Assembly (NCBI GenBank): GCA_002878375.1
Contig: NIRF01000004.1
Coordinates: forward strand, 62,001-126,000
Origin: Dictyoglomus sp. NZ13-RE01
GTDB taxonomy: Bacteria > Dictyoglomota > Dictyoglomia > Dictyoglomales > Dictyoglomaceae
Direction of reading: 5' to 3'
DNA: 64,000 nucleotides
The first letter of the stretch is position 1, and each line of letters opens with the position of its first letter. Positions 1 to 8,488 of this stretch are shown piece by piece. Both the position numbers and the translations under genes were made by a program. Under the pieces are notes generated by a model. The model was not told the origin of the DNA. It was given only the letters and a program-made list of their open reading frames with translations, and did no database searches.

Positions 1-1
1 G

Positions 2-1612
2 ACTCTTACTTTGGCTCTTCTAAACAATTACAGACCAAGTATTAAGTATTTAAGCTCCATAATCCTTTTAGCATCATTAATAAGTTTCTTAATATTTCCT
101 ATGATACCAAAATCCCTTCCCTTTACTTTCAGACAAGATATAATGTCTCAAATTATCCAAAGAATATCAACTTATAGAGGCGAGATTAGAACTCCTGATA
201 ACTACACAAACTTTTACTTATATAAATTACCAGAAGGAAGAAATATTCCTCCTCTCCCATACAATCCAGAAAACTATTTTGGATTTGCTCCTTTTGTAGA
301 TTTGAGACAGAGAGGATTTCCCTCTTCAACCTTGATTTTTAGGGTCTTAACTCCATATCCTATATACCATAGGGGACTTGCCTTTGATACTTATAATGGT
401 TTTGGATGGTATCAAAGTTTAGAGGAAAAAGTAGATGTTATAAATACTGTAAATCAACCCTTTGACCTTGATAAAACCCTAAATACCGAAGAGAATTTAA
501 TAAGAGCTACATATTTTATTGAAAAAGATTTAAATAATTTAGTCTTCTTACCTTATAACTCAAAAAAGCTTTATTTTCCAGCCCCTTTTATATATAAGGA
601 TATAGAAGATGACATAAGAAGCCCCTTTGATATACCAAAAAAACTAATCTATACCTCTTTATATATGGAAAAAACTTTTTCTGCAAAAGCTCTATTAAAT
701 GCTAAAGTACCCAAAATTACTAAAAGTATGGAAAGATATCTAAATCTTCCCAATATACCAAAAAGGGTCAAAGATCTCACTCTAAATATAACAAAAAACT
801 ATGAAACTCCATGGGAAAAACTCATGGCAATAGAAAAATATTTAAAAGAAAACTATCCCTATTCCTTAGACATACCTCCTCTCAAGGATGATTTAGATGC
901 AGTAGATGATTTTCTTTTCGTAACAAAAAAAGGCTACTGTGAACAATTTGCTACTGCTTTTGCAGTTATGTCAAGAATTATTGGAATTCCATCAAGATTT
1001 GTGACAGGTTTCTCTCCAGGAAGACTTAATCCATGGACTGGTATGTATGAGATTAAAAACGACAATGCTCATGCCTGGGTAGAAGTCTACTTGGAACCTA
1101 TAGGTTGGATCCCTATAGATCCTACTCCAGAAAGCTTAAAGTTTATAGGAGAGAGAGGACTTAGTAATTTTAGCTTCTTTGGTTTAATTTTTGAATCCTT
1201 AGGAAATGTACTAAAAGGGTCCATCATATTTTTATATAAACTCTCTACTTTATATAAACTTGTTATATCTTTAACTATAATATTGCTTATAGTTTATTTG
1301 ATGATGAGAATTATTAATAGGTATAGAATGAACAAGGAAGATAGAATCTTTGAAAAGGTTATAAGAAAGTTGACAAAAGAAAAGCTTATTACCCCAGGAA
1401 ATTCTCTCTATAACTCTACAAGAAACCTCAATAAAGAAATAAGAGAATTCATAAGTGACTACTATGCTCTAAAGTTTGCTCCCCTAAATGATTTGGAAAG
1501 AAAAAGATTAAGAAATGAATTAATAAAAAAAGGTAAGATAATATTAAAAACTAAATTCTCTTCCCAGTACCCAACAAATGGTCAAGGATTAAATAAAAAT
1601 CATCAAAAGTAA
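2..1612 (+). CDS. Membrane-anchored transglutaminase-like protein (TgpA type), 5' end missing
   Basis: Reading is open from the left edge, so the gene starts upstream of the window and its N-terminal membrane helices are probably cut off. Counting from the TTG at 11, a hydrophobic helix (about 12-33) precedes an extracytoplasmic region with a transglutaminase/protease-like core. The likely triad is Cys310 (KKGYCEQFA), His354 (NAHAWVEVY) and Asp370 (WIPIDPTP). A second membrane helix (about 405-433) and a charged cytoplasmic tail follow, as in TgpA/DUF3488-DUF4129 proteins. The substrate is unknown. The 3' end overlaps the convergent gene at 1551-1991 by 62 bases. Confidence 0.85.
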   Translation, partial: TLTLALLNNYRPSIKYLSSIILLASLISFLIFPMIPKSLPFTFRQDIMSQIIQRISTYRGEIRTPDNYTNFYLYKLPEGRNIPPLPYNPENYFGFAPFVDLRQRGFPSSTLIFRVLTPYPIYHRGLAFDTYNGFGWYQSLEEKVDVINTVNQPFDLDKTLNTEENLIRATYFIEKDLNNLVFLPYNSKKLYFPAPFIYKDIEDDIRSPFDIPKKLIYTSLYMEKTFSAKALLNAKVPKITKSMERYLNLPNIPKRVKDLTLNITKNYETPWEKLMAIEKYLKENYPYSLDIPPLKDDLDAVDDFLFVTKKGYCEQFATAFAVMSRIIGIPSRFVTGFSPGRLNPWTGMYEIKNDNAHAWVEVYLEPIGWIPIDPTPESLKFIGERGLSNFSFFGLIFESLGNVLKGSIIFLYKLSTLYKLVISLTIILLIVYLMMRIINRYRMNKEDRIFEKVIRKLTKEKLITPGNSLYNSTRNLNKEIREFISDYYALKFAPLNDLERKRLRNELIKKGKIILKTKFSSQYPTNGQGLNKNHQK

Positions 1613-1991
1613 TTTTTTCACTATTATAATCATAACTCTCAATTAACCTTATTACCATTTCTCTAAACCTTTCCCACTTTAAAACTAACTTTTCATAATC
1701 CTTAGGAGTTAATTTATCTCTAACTTTTTTCAAATGATATAAACAAAGCTCTGAATAATCTATATTGTTTTTATAAAACTCCTCTTCTATTTTTCTTTCA
1801 AATTCACAAACAAAGCAATTTTCCTCTCCACTGAAATTATCCCAGCTTATAAAAGATGTATCAATAACTTTACAAACCTCTTTAAAATGTTCCTTGCAAA
1901 GAGGAGGGAAAAAATCCTTAGAAAAGCTTTTATATAAATTTATTTTTTCTCTTTTTATTTTTTCGCAAAGAGGACAATTTGGTATCTCCAA
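1551..1991 (-). CDS. Cysteine-rich protein with two CxxC...CxxH units (second half)
   Basis: The product is 146 aa if it starts at the TTG at 1989-1991. It has two units of one pattern: C6/C9 with C32/H35, and C59/C62 with C83/H86, which look like metal-binding knuckles. No signal peptide or membrane helix is seen. The start codon lies directly after, and in frame with, the TAA stop of the 192-aa gene upstream, which has the same two-unit pattern. The pair may therefore be a tandem duplication or one four-unit gene split by a stop. An AAAGGA about nine bases upstream could serve as SD. It resembles DUF6062-like proteins from memory; the function is unknown. Confidence 0.6.
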   Translation of the reverse strand: MEIPNCPLCEKIKREKINLYKSFSKDFFPPLCKEHFKEVCKVIDTSFISWDNFSGEENCFVCEFERKIEEEFYKNNIDYSELCLYHLKKVRDKLTPKDYEKLVLKWERFREMVIRLIESYDYNSEKITFDDFYLILDHLLGTGKRI

Positions 1992-2570
1992 TTAAAATTT
2001 TCCTTTCACTTTTAGCTTTTTAGAAAAAAGGTTATAGTAGTCTTTTTCCCATGGATAACTTCCATAAATATACTCTGCAGATTTTAGTGTATCCTTTTTT
2101 ATTATAGTCTCCAAAAAGGGATACCTTTCAATTATAATCCTCTCATGAGGATAACAAAATCCAAAATCCCTTTTTTTAAAAATACTAATATTCTTATCTT
2201 CTTTTAAAACCTCAGGAAGCACGGATAAATAAGTCTCTAATAATTCTTTTTCTTTTTCACAGAACATACAATTTACATCCTCTGGTAACCTCCTATTTTT
2301 TAAAGATGGTATAACATTATTTTTTATAACATCTTCAATTACTATAGCTACACCCAAAGTATCCTTAAAATTCAATAATTGTAACATATGTTCCGAACAG
2401 AATCCTCCACTCTCTCTTACTTTTTCTCTAATTTTAACATCATTTACTAATTCATAAAGGAAGTTTTCTTCAGCTCTCCATATATTTTTATTTATTAAAA
2501 AGCAGAGAGGACATCCATCCCAATATAAAGCCTCTTCCCAATCAATATAGACAAAACTCTTACTCCCCAT
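1992..2570 (-). CDS. Cysteine-rich protein with two CxxC...CxxH units (first half)
   Basis: This 192-aa soluble protein carries C20/C23 with C58/H61 and C101/C104 with C139/H142, that is, two probable zinc sites of the type CxxC...CxxH. The rest is helical and acidic. Its ATG overlaps the last 11 bases of the glycosyltransferase gene, so it is probably translated by coupling; no good SD is seen. The next gene continues in the same frame after one TAA codon. I do not recognise a characterised homologue; DUF6062-like proteins have similar knuckles. Function unknown. Confidence 0.7.
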   Translation of the reverse strand: MGSKSFVYIDWEEALYWDGCPLCFLINKNIWRAEENFLYELVNDVKIREKVRESGGFCSEHMLQLLNFKDTLGVAIVIEDVIKNNVIPSLKNRRLPEDVNCMFCEKEKELLETYLSVLPEVLKEDKNISIFKKRDFGFCYPHERIIIERYPFLETIIKKDTLKSAEYIYGSYPWEKDYYNLFSKKLKVKGKF

Positions 2571-3735
2571 ATTTTTTCTTATACCTTTTTATTATATCCA
2601 AATATCTCAAATAAACTTCATCAACAATTTTTTCCCAGTGCCTGTATATGGTCTTAAATGCATTTTCCCCAATCATCTTAAGATATTCTTTTTGAGATAT
2701 TATATCCTTTATTCTTTGAGCATAGAGATAGGGGTCATTCTTAGCTAAAAAGCCGTTATAACCATCTATTATTTCTTCCGCAGTAGTAGCCCCCTCTATA
2801 ACTAATGCTGGAAGCTTCATTGCAGAGGCCTCTTGTAATACAAGACTCGATGTGTCATATAAAGATGGAAATAGAATTAAATCTGCCCGAGCATAAAAAT
2901 ATCTTAGAAGTTCTCTATCCAAGATCATACCCGTAAAGATCACATAATCCTCCAAATTAAAAGCCCTAACCTTATCTTTTAAATAATTCTCATCTTTTCC
3001 TGTACCTATCATAAACATTTTAAACTTCATCCCCATATCCCTTAAAATCTTTAAGGAATTAACAAGCATTAATAAATTTTTTTGCAATACCATCTGTCCT
3101 ACATATAAAAATACTATTTCATCATCTTTTAACTTGTATTTGGAATTTATTCTTTCCCTATAATCTTTTATATCTTTTGGGGGAATAAATTCTGTCCCGT
3201 TTCTTACAATCTCAATTCTTCCCTTATAACCATAATCTCTTAAAGTATCAGCAGAAGAATTATTAACTGTCCAAACTTCATCCACATTATTATAAAACTC
3301 TAATATTATTTTTACACCTAATTTAGCCAAAAAGTCAGATCCTGTCGCTCTTTTAAAATCATCATAATACTTAGTATGAAAAGTAGTTACTATAGGAATT
3401 CTCCTTTTTCTTGCAATACTCAGAGCTAAAAGACCTGAGGAAAAGGGACAATGAGCATGAATAATAGAAAAAGGAATACTATTTACCCTTCTCATAAAAT
3501 CTATATCAACAAAGGGTATTCCAAACCTATAGGGAGGTCTCAAGAGGAACGGTAGGGAGAAATATCTTATTACCTCAAACTCATCTCTATCTATAAATTT
3601 GGGATATTTTGGAGTTACAACGTAAGTTTTTGCATACTTCTTATTCAGATAGTATGCATAATTTCTAACTACATTTGCTACTCCATCAACTACTGGAATA
3701 TATGAATCATTAAACTGCCCTATTACTATCTCCAT
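2560..3735 (-). CDS. Family GT4 glycosyltransferase
   Basis: The 391-aa protein has the GT-B fold of family 4. The N-terminal domain begins GQFNDSYIPVVDG, like diacylglycerol glucosyltransferases. The C-terminal domain has YVGQMVLQKNL and the sugar-nucleotide motif around FPSLYDTSSLVLQEASA, with the usual E-x7-E type acid. It probably transfers a sugar from a nucleotide donor to a lipid or envelope acceptor on the cytoplasmic face; the donor and acceptor cannot be read. An upstream in-frame TTG at 3792 exists, but the ATG at 3733-3735 is preferred: it begins the conserved region, and a perfect TATAAT lies just nine bases before it. Confidence 0.88.
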   Translation of the reverse strand: MEIVIGQFNDSYIPVVDGVANVVRNYAYYLNKKYAKTYVVTPKYPKFIDRDEFEVIRYFSLPFLLRPPYRFGIPFVDIDFMRRVNSIPFSIIHAHCPFSSGLLALSIARKRRIPIVTTFHTKYYDDFKRATGSDFLAKLGVKIILEFYNNVDEVWTVNNSSADTLRDYGYKGRIEIVRNGTEFIPPKDIKDYRERINSKYKLKDDEIVFLYVGQMVLQKNLLMLVNSLKILRDMGMKFKMFMIGTGKDENYLKDKVRAFNLEDYVIFTGMILDRELLRYFYARADLILFPSLYDTSSLVLQEASAMKLPALVIEGATTAEEIIDGYNGFLAKNDPYLYAQRIKDIISQKEYLKMIGENAFKTIYRHWEKIVDEVYLRYLDIIKRYKKKYGE

Positions 3736-3744
3736 ATGCAAGGT

Positions 3745-3750
3745 ATTATA
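3745..3750 (-). promoter_or_regulatory. -10 box of a near-leaderless promoter for the GT4 gene
   Basis: On the minus strand TATAAT is followed by only nine bases before ATG at 3735, and there is no SD. The expected start of transcription is about two bases before the ATG. No convincing -35 box is seen. Confidence 0.5.
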
Positions 3751-3816
3751 CCATAACTCTTTTAGAATTCTAATATTTGTTATATACTTCAATAGGAAAA
3801 ATTTAGGGGGACTCCT

Positions 3817-4446
3817 ATGGAAAGAGAAGAAAGAGTGAGAGAGGTTTTAAAAAGATTGAAAAAATTATACATCCCCAAAACTGCTTTAAATTTTTCAAAC
3901 CCCTGGGAACTTTTAGTTGCAACAATCTTATCCGCACAGACCACTGATGAAAGAGTAAATATGGTAACAAAAGATCTCTTTAAGAAGTATAAAAGTATAA
4001 AAGATTACGCAGAAGCCCCCTTAGAGGAGTTACAAGAAGACATAAAATCTATAAATTACTATAGAACAAAAGCCAAAAATATTAAAGCCTGTGCAGAAAT
4101 AATATTAGTAAAATATGGAGGAAAAGTCCCTGATAAAATGGATGAGTTGTTGAAATTGCCAGGAGTTGCGAGAAAAACTGCAAATGTTGTACTGACTGCA
4201 GGGTATGGGAAAAATGAGGGAATTATAATAGATACTCATGTTCACAGACTTTCTCATCGTTTAGGTTTATCCAATGAGAAGAACAGAGAAAAATTAGAAT
4301 TTGATCTAATGAAAATAGTTCCAAGAGAAGAATGGGGTAATTTTTCTTTTCTCCTTATCGATCATGGTAGGGCTATCTGCAAGACAAAAAAGCCCTTATG
4401 TGAGGAGTGTATATTAAACGATATTTGTCCCTCTGCAATTAAGTAA
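3817..4446 (+). CDS. nth: Endonuclease III (DNA glycosylase/AP lyase)
   Basis: The 209-aa length is usual for Nth. The helix-hairpin-helix LPGVARKTANVV gives catalytic Lys120, and IIIDTHVHR gives Asp139. The C-terminal 4Fe-4S loop is complete: C188-x6-C195-x2-C198-x5-C204. The enzyme removes oxidised pyrimidines and cuts the abasic site in base-excision repair. ATG at 3817 has AGGGGG six bases upstream. The gene is divergent from the glycosyltransferase and is followed after two bases by the GGDEF fusion gene, so the two are probably cotranscribed. Confidence 0.96.
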   Translation: MEREERVREVLKRLKKLYIPKTALNFSNPWELLVATILSAQTTDERVNMVTKDLFKKYKSIKDYAEAPLEELQEDIKSINYYRTKAKNIKACAEIILVKYGGKVPDKMDELLKLPGVARKTANVVLTAGYGKNEGIIIDTHVHRLSHRLGLSNEKNREKLEFDLMKIVPREEWGNFSFLLIDHGRAICKTKKPLCEECILNDICPSAIK

Positions 4447-4448
4447 TT

Positions 4449-7400
4449 ATGCTAAACATTGATGAAATAATAAATAGATACAGTATAACATATATAGATA
4501 TACCGTCAGGATCTGGAAGAACTCATCAGATCCAGCATCTATTTTCCAAATATAGTAATATTTCATTATATACTTATTACAGCTCTTATAGAACACCAAT
4601 TGGTGAATTTTTATTTACTCTTTTAAATCTTTCAGATAAAAAGAAATTATTTGAAGAAAAAGGGAAATATATTGGACCTATTCTTAGAAACTACATACAT
4701 CCAAAATTTTTCAGCTTATTGGAAGTTTACGAACCCTCCCCCTCTTTAGATTTAGAGGAGGAAATTTATAAGTTGGTTCAAATAATAGACCTACTTCTTC
4801 ATGATAAGCCTATAAAATATTGGTTTATAGACGATTGGTTACTATACTTGGATTATAACAGATTTTTTGAAATTCTTATTCCTCAAATTTCAGAAAAGTT
4901 TAATATACACTTTGTCATTACAGGAGAAAACTTACCAAAATTCAACAATATGTATACCCTACAAAAAGAAAAACCTATTGATGTAAAAGAGGTAAGTAAT
5001 TACTTTAATATAGATTATAAATCAGCAGAAAAATTAATTAATCTGGGACAATCAAACTGGAATAATATGAAACTTATTTATAAAAACAAATTTAAGAGCT
5101 TGGAGAATATTGTAAAAGAAAAATTAGAAACATTAAATGATGAAGAAAAGAAAGCCCTTTACTCTTTAACATTAATTGGGAAAACTTTTTCCGGGACCAC
5201 TATAAAGGCAGTTAAGGAACTCTATGGACCATTAGTGTTTTTCAAAAACTTTATAAAATTAGGTTTATTGAGATTTGAAAGACCAATGTGGAGATTCCCC
5301 TCTGATGATGTCTTAACAATAATTAATAGAGAGTTAAGTTCAATAAACACAAACAACGAACTCAATAAGAATCTCATTGACAAACTTATAAGCCTAAACT
5401 ATTCTGACACATGGGGAAGAATAGCTACTTTAGCGGAAAGAATAGATGATAGAAGAAGGTGGCTATATTGTAAGATAAAAGAGTTCAGATCTGTACCTAA
5501 TATTTATAAGAAGATTGAGATCTTAAAAGAAATTTTAGAAAAAGAGAAAACCAAAAAATTCTATATTAGAAAACTATTAAGATTATTGATAAATACTCAA
5601 AATTATCAAGAGGCATTAGAAATACTAAATAAAATTGAAGAGAAGACTTTATGGGAAAAAGCTCTCACTGTAAGATGTCTATCTTATCTTGGTGATTATG
5701 ATTCTGCCAAAAAAATTATAGATGAGTTTAAAGAAAGACCAAAAACAGAGTACGATACTCCTGAAATTTTAGCCCATTTTGGTTCCTATTATTTCTTAAG
5801 AAAAGAAAGCAAGAAAGGGCTAAAAATTTTAGGATCCTATCTGGAAGATATTACAAATACTATAACCTCACCCTCTTATATATCAAATTATTTAAATAGC
5901 CTTGCTCTAATGAATGCTTTAGAGAGGAAAGTTATAGATGCTGTATATTTCTTAAATTTTGCTCTCCCTTATGCAAACAAATCCCAAAATAAGTTAGTCC
6001 TTTTTAAAATCCTAAATAATTTAGGAGACTTAGAAAGATATGTTAATGGACCAAGGAATGCCCTAAAATACTCCTTAGATGCCTTCGAAATTTCTAAATC
6101 TCTTTCAAAGGAATACATACTAATTAGCTTAGAAAATCTTGTAAACACCTTATCCCAATTCTACTTATGGGATGATGTTTCAAATCTTATTCGGCAATTA
6201 AAAGCTCTATTAAAGGAAGTAAAAATTGAATATTACTACTATTTAGGTTTAAGAAGAATAGCACTAATTTATTTATTTTGTCGTAGATTCGAAGAGGTAA
6301 AGGAATTACTACCCCTTCTTGAAGAAATTGAGAAATTCCCAGAAAGTAAGGTTTTGATAAATTTAATAAAAGGCTTCTTAGGAGAAAACAATATTGAGAA
6401 CTTAGAGGAAGATATATTGAAAACAAAAGAGGATCAACTAATAACTCTATATTTAAGTCTATTGATAGAGAGGGGATTTTCATCTAAAAAGATTGTATAT
6501 GAGTACCATTCAGAATTACCCTTTTATAATTTTCTTAAGAATCTTATCCTCTTAGAAGATATTTATTCTTCCTTCTCTTATATAGACTTTATGCAGGAAA
6601 GATGGGAATATTTAGATGCTCTAAATTCTTACATAACTTTAACAGAGTACATAAAAAATATAGGGATGAAAAACTCAGAAAATCTTCTAAAAACATTATA
6701 TTTCGAGATAGTAGGAATAAGTGATCTATTAGGCTTAAAACATATCAAAGAAAAATATATACGTAACGTAAGTGAAGAATTTTCCTCCCTTCATACACCT
6801 ATAAAAATTATAGAAAATTATTTAGTTCCTGCCATAATAAACTCTCAAAATGAATCACAAGCCATAACTATAATTCATAGAGCTTTTCTTCCTTTTTCTC
6901 AAAATATATTAGTAAGAATTAAAATAGGAGAAAAAATCTTAGAAGAAGGTAACAAATTTCTAAGAGAGTCCGCTCTAAAAATTTATTACCATAAGTTCCC
7001 CTTTAGTATATATTTATATTCAAAGGATCTTATAGATAGCTCTATAATACTACTTTTAAGGAATATTCTTAATGCTTTTATTGTTTTTTGGGAAAGAAGA
7101 TATGGCATTTATGATCCCCTAACAGAGCTCTACAATAGATCCTATGGACAGAAGAAAATTGAAGAAGCTTATTATGAATATACCAGAGGAGAAAAGCCTT
7201 TTAGTATAGTCTTCATAGACATTGACTCCTTTAAGAAAATTAATGATAACTTGGGACATATATATGGAGATTTCATTTTGAAAGAAATATCAAGGATAAT
7301 AAAAAGAAATATAAGACAAAATGATATTGCAGTAAGATGGGGAGGAGATGAATTCCTGCTCTTACTAAAACGTACAAATTATGAAGATGCCGAAAAAGTC

Positions 7401-7562
7401 ATTGATAGAATTAGTAAAGAACTGAATAGAATTTCTAATCAAGAAATAAATATTAGTTATGGAATAGAGACTATGTCTCCTGAAATTAAAAACTGTGAAG
7501 AATTAATAAAGAATGCAGATTTAAAGATGTACTCTAATAAATATAAGAGGCTTTCTAATTAA
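4449..7562 (+). CDS. STAND-like ATPase with helical repeats and C-terminal GGDEF domain
   Basis: This 1037-aa protein has three parts. Residues about 1-290 look like a MalT-type STAND ATPase: a P-loop at 17-26 (DIPSGSGRTH, with Arg24 where Lys is expected), a Walker B FIDDW at 126-130 and an HFVITGE strand near 154-160. Residues about 330-800 are helical TPR-like repeats. The C-terminus is a GGDEF domain starting DPLTELYNR, with intact GGDEF at 965-969 and an RQND inhibitory site five residues before it, so it should make cyclic di-GMP and be product-inhibited. No signal peptide is seen. It probably senses a ligand through the repeats. Only two bases separate it from nth, and it meets the PfkB gene tail to tail with a four-base overlap. 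Confidence 0.85.
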   Translation: MLNIDEIINRYSITYIDIPSGSGRTHQIQHLFSKYSNISLYTYYSSYRTPIGEFLFTLLNLSDKKKLFEEKGKYIGPILRNYIHPKFFSLLEVYEPSPSLDLEEEIYKLVQIIDLLLHDKPIKYWFIDDWLLYLDYNRFFEILIPQISEKFNIHFVITGENLPKFNNMYTLQKEKPIDVKEVSNYFNIDYKSAEKLINLGQSNWNNMKLIYKNKFKSLENIVKEKLETLNDEEKKALYSLTLIGKTFSGTTIKAVKELYGPLVFFKNFIKLGLLRFERPMWRFPSDDVLTIINRELSSINTNNELNKNLIDKLISLNYSDTWGRIATLAERIDDRRRWLYCKIKEFRSVPNIYKKIEILKEILEKEKTKKFYIRKLLRLLINTQNYQEALEILNKIEEKTLWEKALTVRCLSYLGDYDSAKKIIDEFKERPKTEYDTPEILAHFGSYYFLRKESKKGLKILGSYLEDITNTITSPSYISNYLNSLALMNALERKVIDAVYFLNFALPYANKSQNKLVLFKILNNLGDLERYVNGPRNALKYSLDAFEISKSLSKEYILISLENLVNTLSQFYLWDDVSNLIRQLKALLKEVKIEYYYYLGLRRIALIYLFCRRFEEVKELLPLLEEIEKFPESKVLINLIKGFLGENNIENLEEDILKTKEDQLITLYLSLLIERGFSSKKIVYEYHSELPFYNFLKNLILLEDIYSSFSYIDFMQERWEYLDALNSYITLTEYIKNIGMKNSENLLKTLYFEIVGISDLLGLKHIKEKYIRNVSEEFSSLHTPIKIIENYLVPAIINSQNESQAITIIHRAFLPFSQNILVRIKIGEKILEEGNKFLRESALKIYYHKFPFSIYLYSKDLIDSSIILLLRNILNAFIVFWERRYGIYDPLTELYNRSYGQKKIEEAYYEYTRGEKPFSIVFIDIDSFKKINDNLGHIYGDFILKEISRIIKRNIRQNDIAVRWGGDEFLLLLKRTNYEDAEKVIDRISKELNRISNQEINISYGIETMSPEIKNCEELIKNADLKMYSNKYKRLSN

Positions 7563-8488
7563 ATTTTTTTAATCTCCACATCATTTATAAGCTCATAAAT
7601 TAATTCTGTATCATTTTCTTCTAATTCTAATTTTTTAAGCTTTACATAAGCTGTAGCTGTTGCCAATCTTAAAGCATATAAAGGATCTTTTTCTCTTTTA
7701 AAACCTACTAAGAAACCTGCCAAAAATGCATCTCCTGCCCCCCAGTTGTAACCTTTAAGAGGAGTCATTTTAGCCCAAAAAACTCCCTCATCAAAGCTCA
7801 AAATAGCCCCTCTTTCCCCTAAGGATATCAATGCGTATTTTATTCCCATTTTATTGAAATATTCTCCTGCCTTAATTAAATTTTTTCTGCTATTTAAGGA
7901 GTACCCCAAAAGCTCTTCTGCTTCCTCCTGATTTGGCTTTATAATATCTGGAGTAGACTTTAAAGCAAGCTCAAGAGCTTTCCCTCTCGCGTCTAAAACT
8001 CTAATTGCTTTATATTCTTTAGACATTTCCATAAGATCAAAGTAGATATTTTCAGAGATCGAAGGAGGAATACTACCCGATAAAACTACAATTTGTGATC
8101 TTTCTACCAGACTACAGAATTTTTCTTTTAGCTCCAAAAGGTTATTATCGTCTATTTTAGGACCTCTACCATTAATTACAGTCATAGGTCTGTTATTATT
8201 TGTTTCAACTATACCAACAGCAAATCTAACACTTCCATTAATTTTTACAAATTCATAGGGAATATTTCTTTTACTTAGTTCCTCTTCCAATATTCTTCCC
8301 GTCATTCCTCCAGAAAATCCCAGTATAAAGGTCTCCTCATTAAATATTCTTAAAACTCTTGAGATATTTATCCCTTTTCCTCCAGGAATTACCAGCTCTC
8401 TTTCAGACCTATGAACTTTTCCTAAGGAAAGTTCAGTCAGAAAAAGATGTAAATCCAAACTAGGATTTAAAGTAACTGTTAAGATCAT
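7559..8488 (-). CDS. PfkB-family 1-phosphofructokinase/tagatose-6-phosphate kinase
   Basis: The 309-aa protein is a complete PfkB kinase of the FruK/LacC branch. It has the N-terminal TLNPSLDL start, the PGGKGINISRVL glycine-rich motif (35-47) and the C-terminal WGAGDAFLAGF motif with catalytic Asp253. It should phosphorylate a phosphohexose such as fructose 1-phosphate or tagatose 6-phosphate; the substrate is not fixed by sequence. No PTS gene is nearby. Its ATG overlaps the threonine aldolase stop by four bases, with GGAG upstream, so translation is coupled. Confidence 0.88.
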   Translation of the reverse strand: MILTVTLNPSLDLHLFLTELSLGKVHRSERELVIPGGKGINISRVLRIFNEETFILGFSGGMTGRILEEELSKRNIPYEFVKINGSVRFAVGIVETNNNRPMTVINGRGPKIDDNNLLELKEKFCSLVERSQIVVLSGSIPPSISENIYFDLMEMSKEYKAIRVLDARGKALELALKSTPDIIKPNQEEAEELLGYSLNSRKNLIKAGEYFNKMGIKYALISLGERGAILSFDEGVFWAKMTPLKGYNWGAGDAFLAGFLVGFKREKDPLYALRLATATAYVKLKKLELEENDTELIYELINDVEIKKI

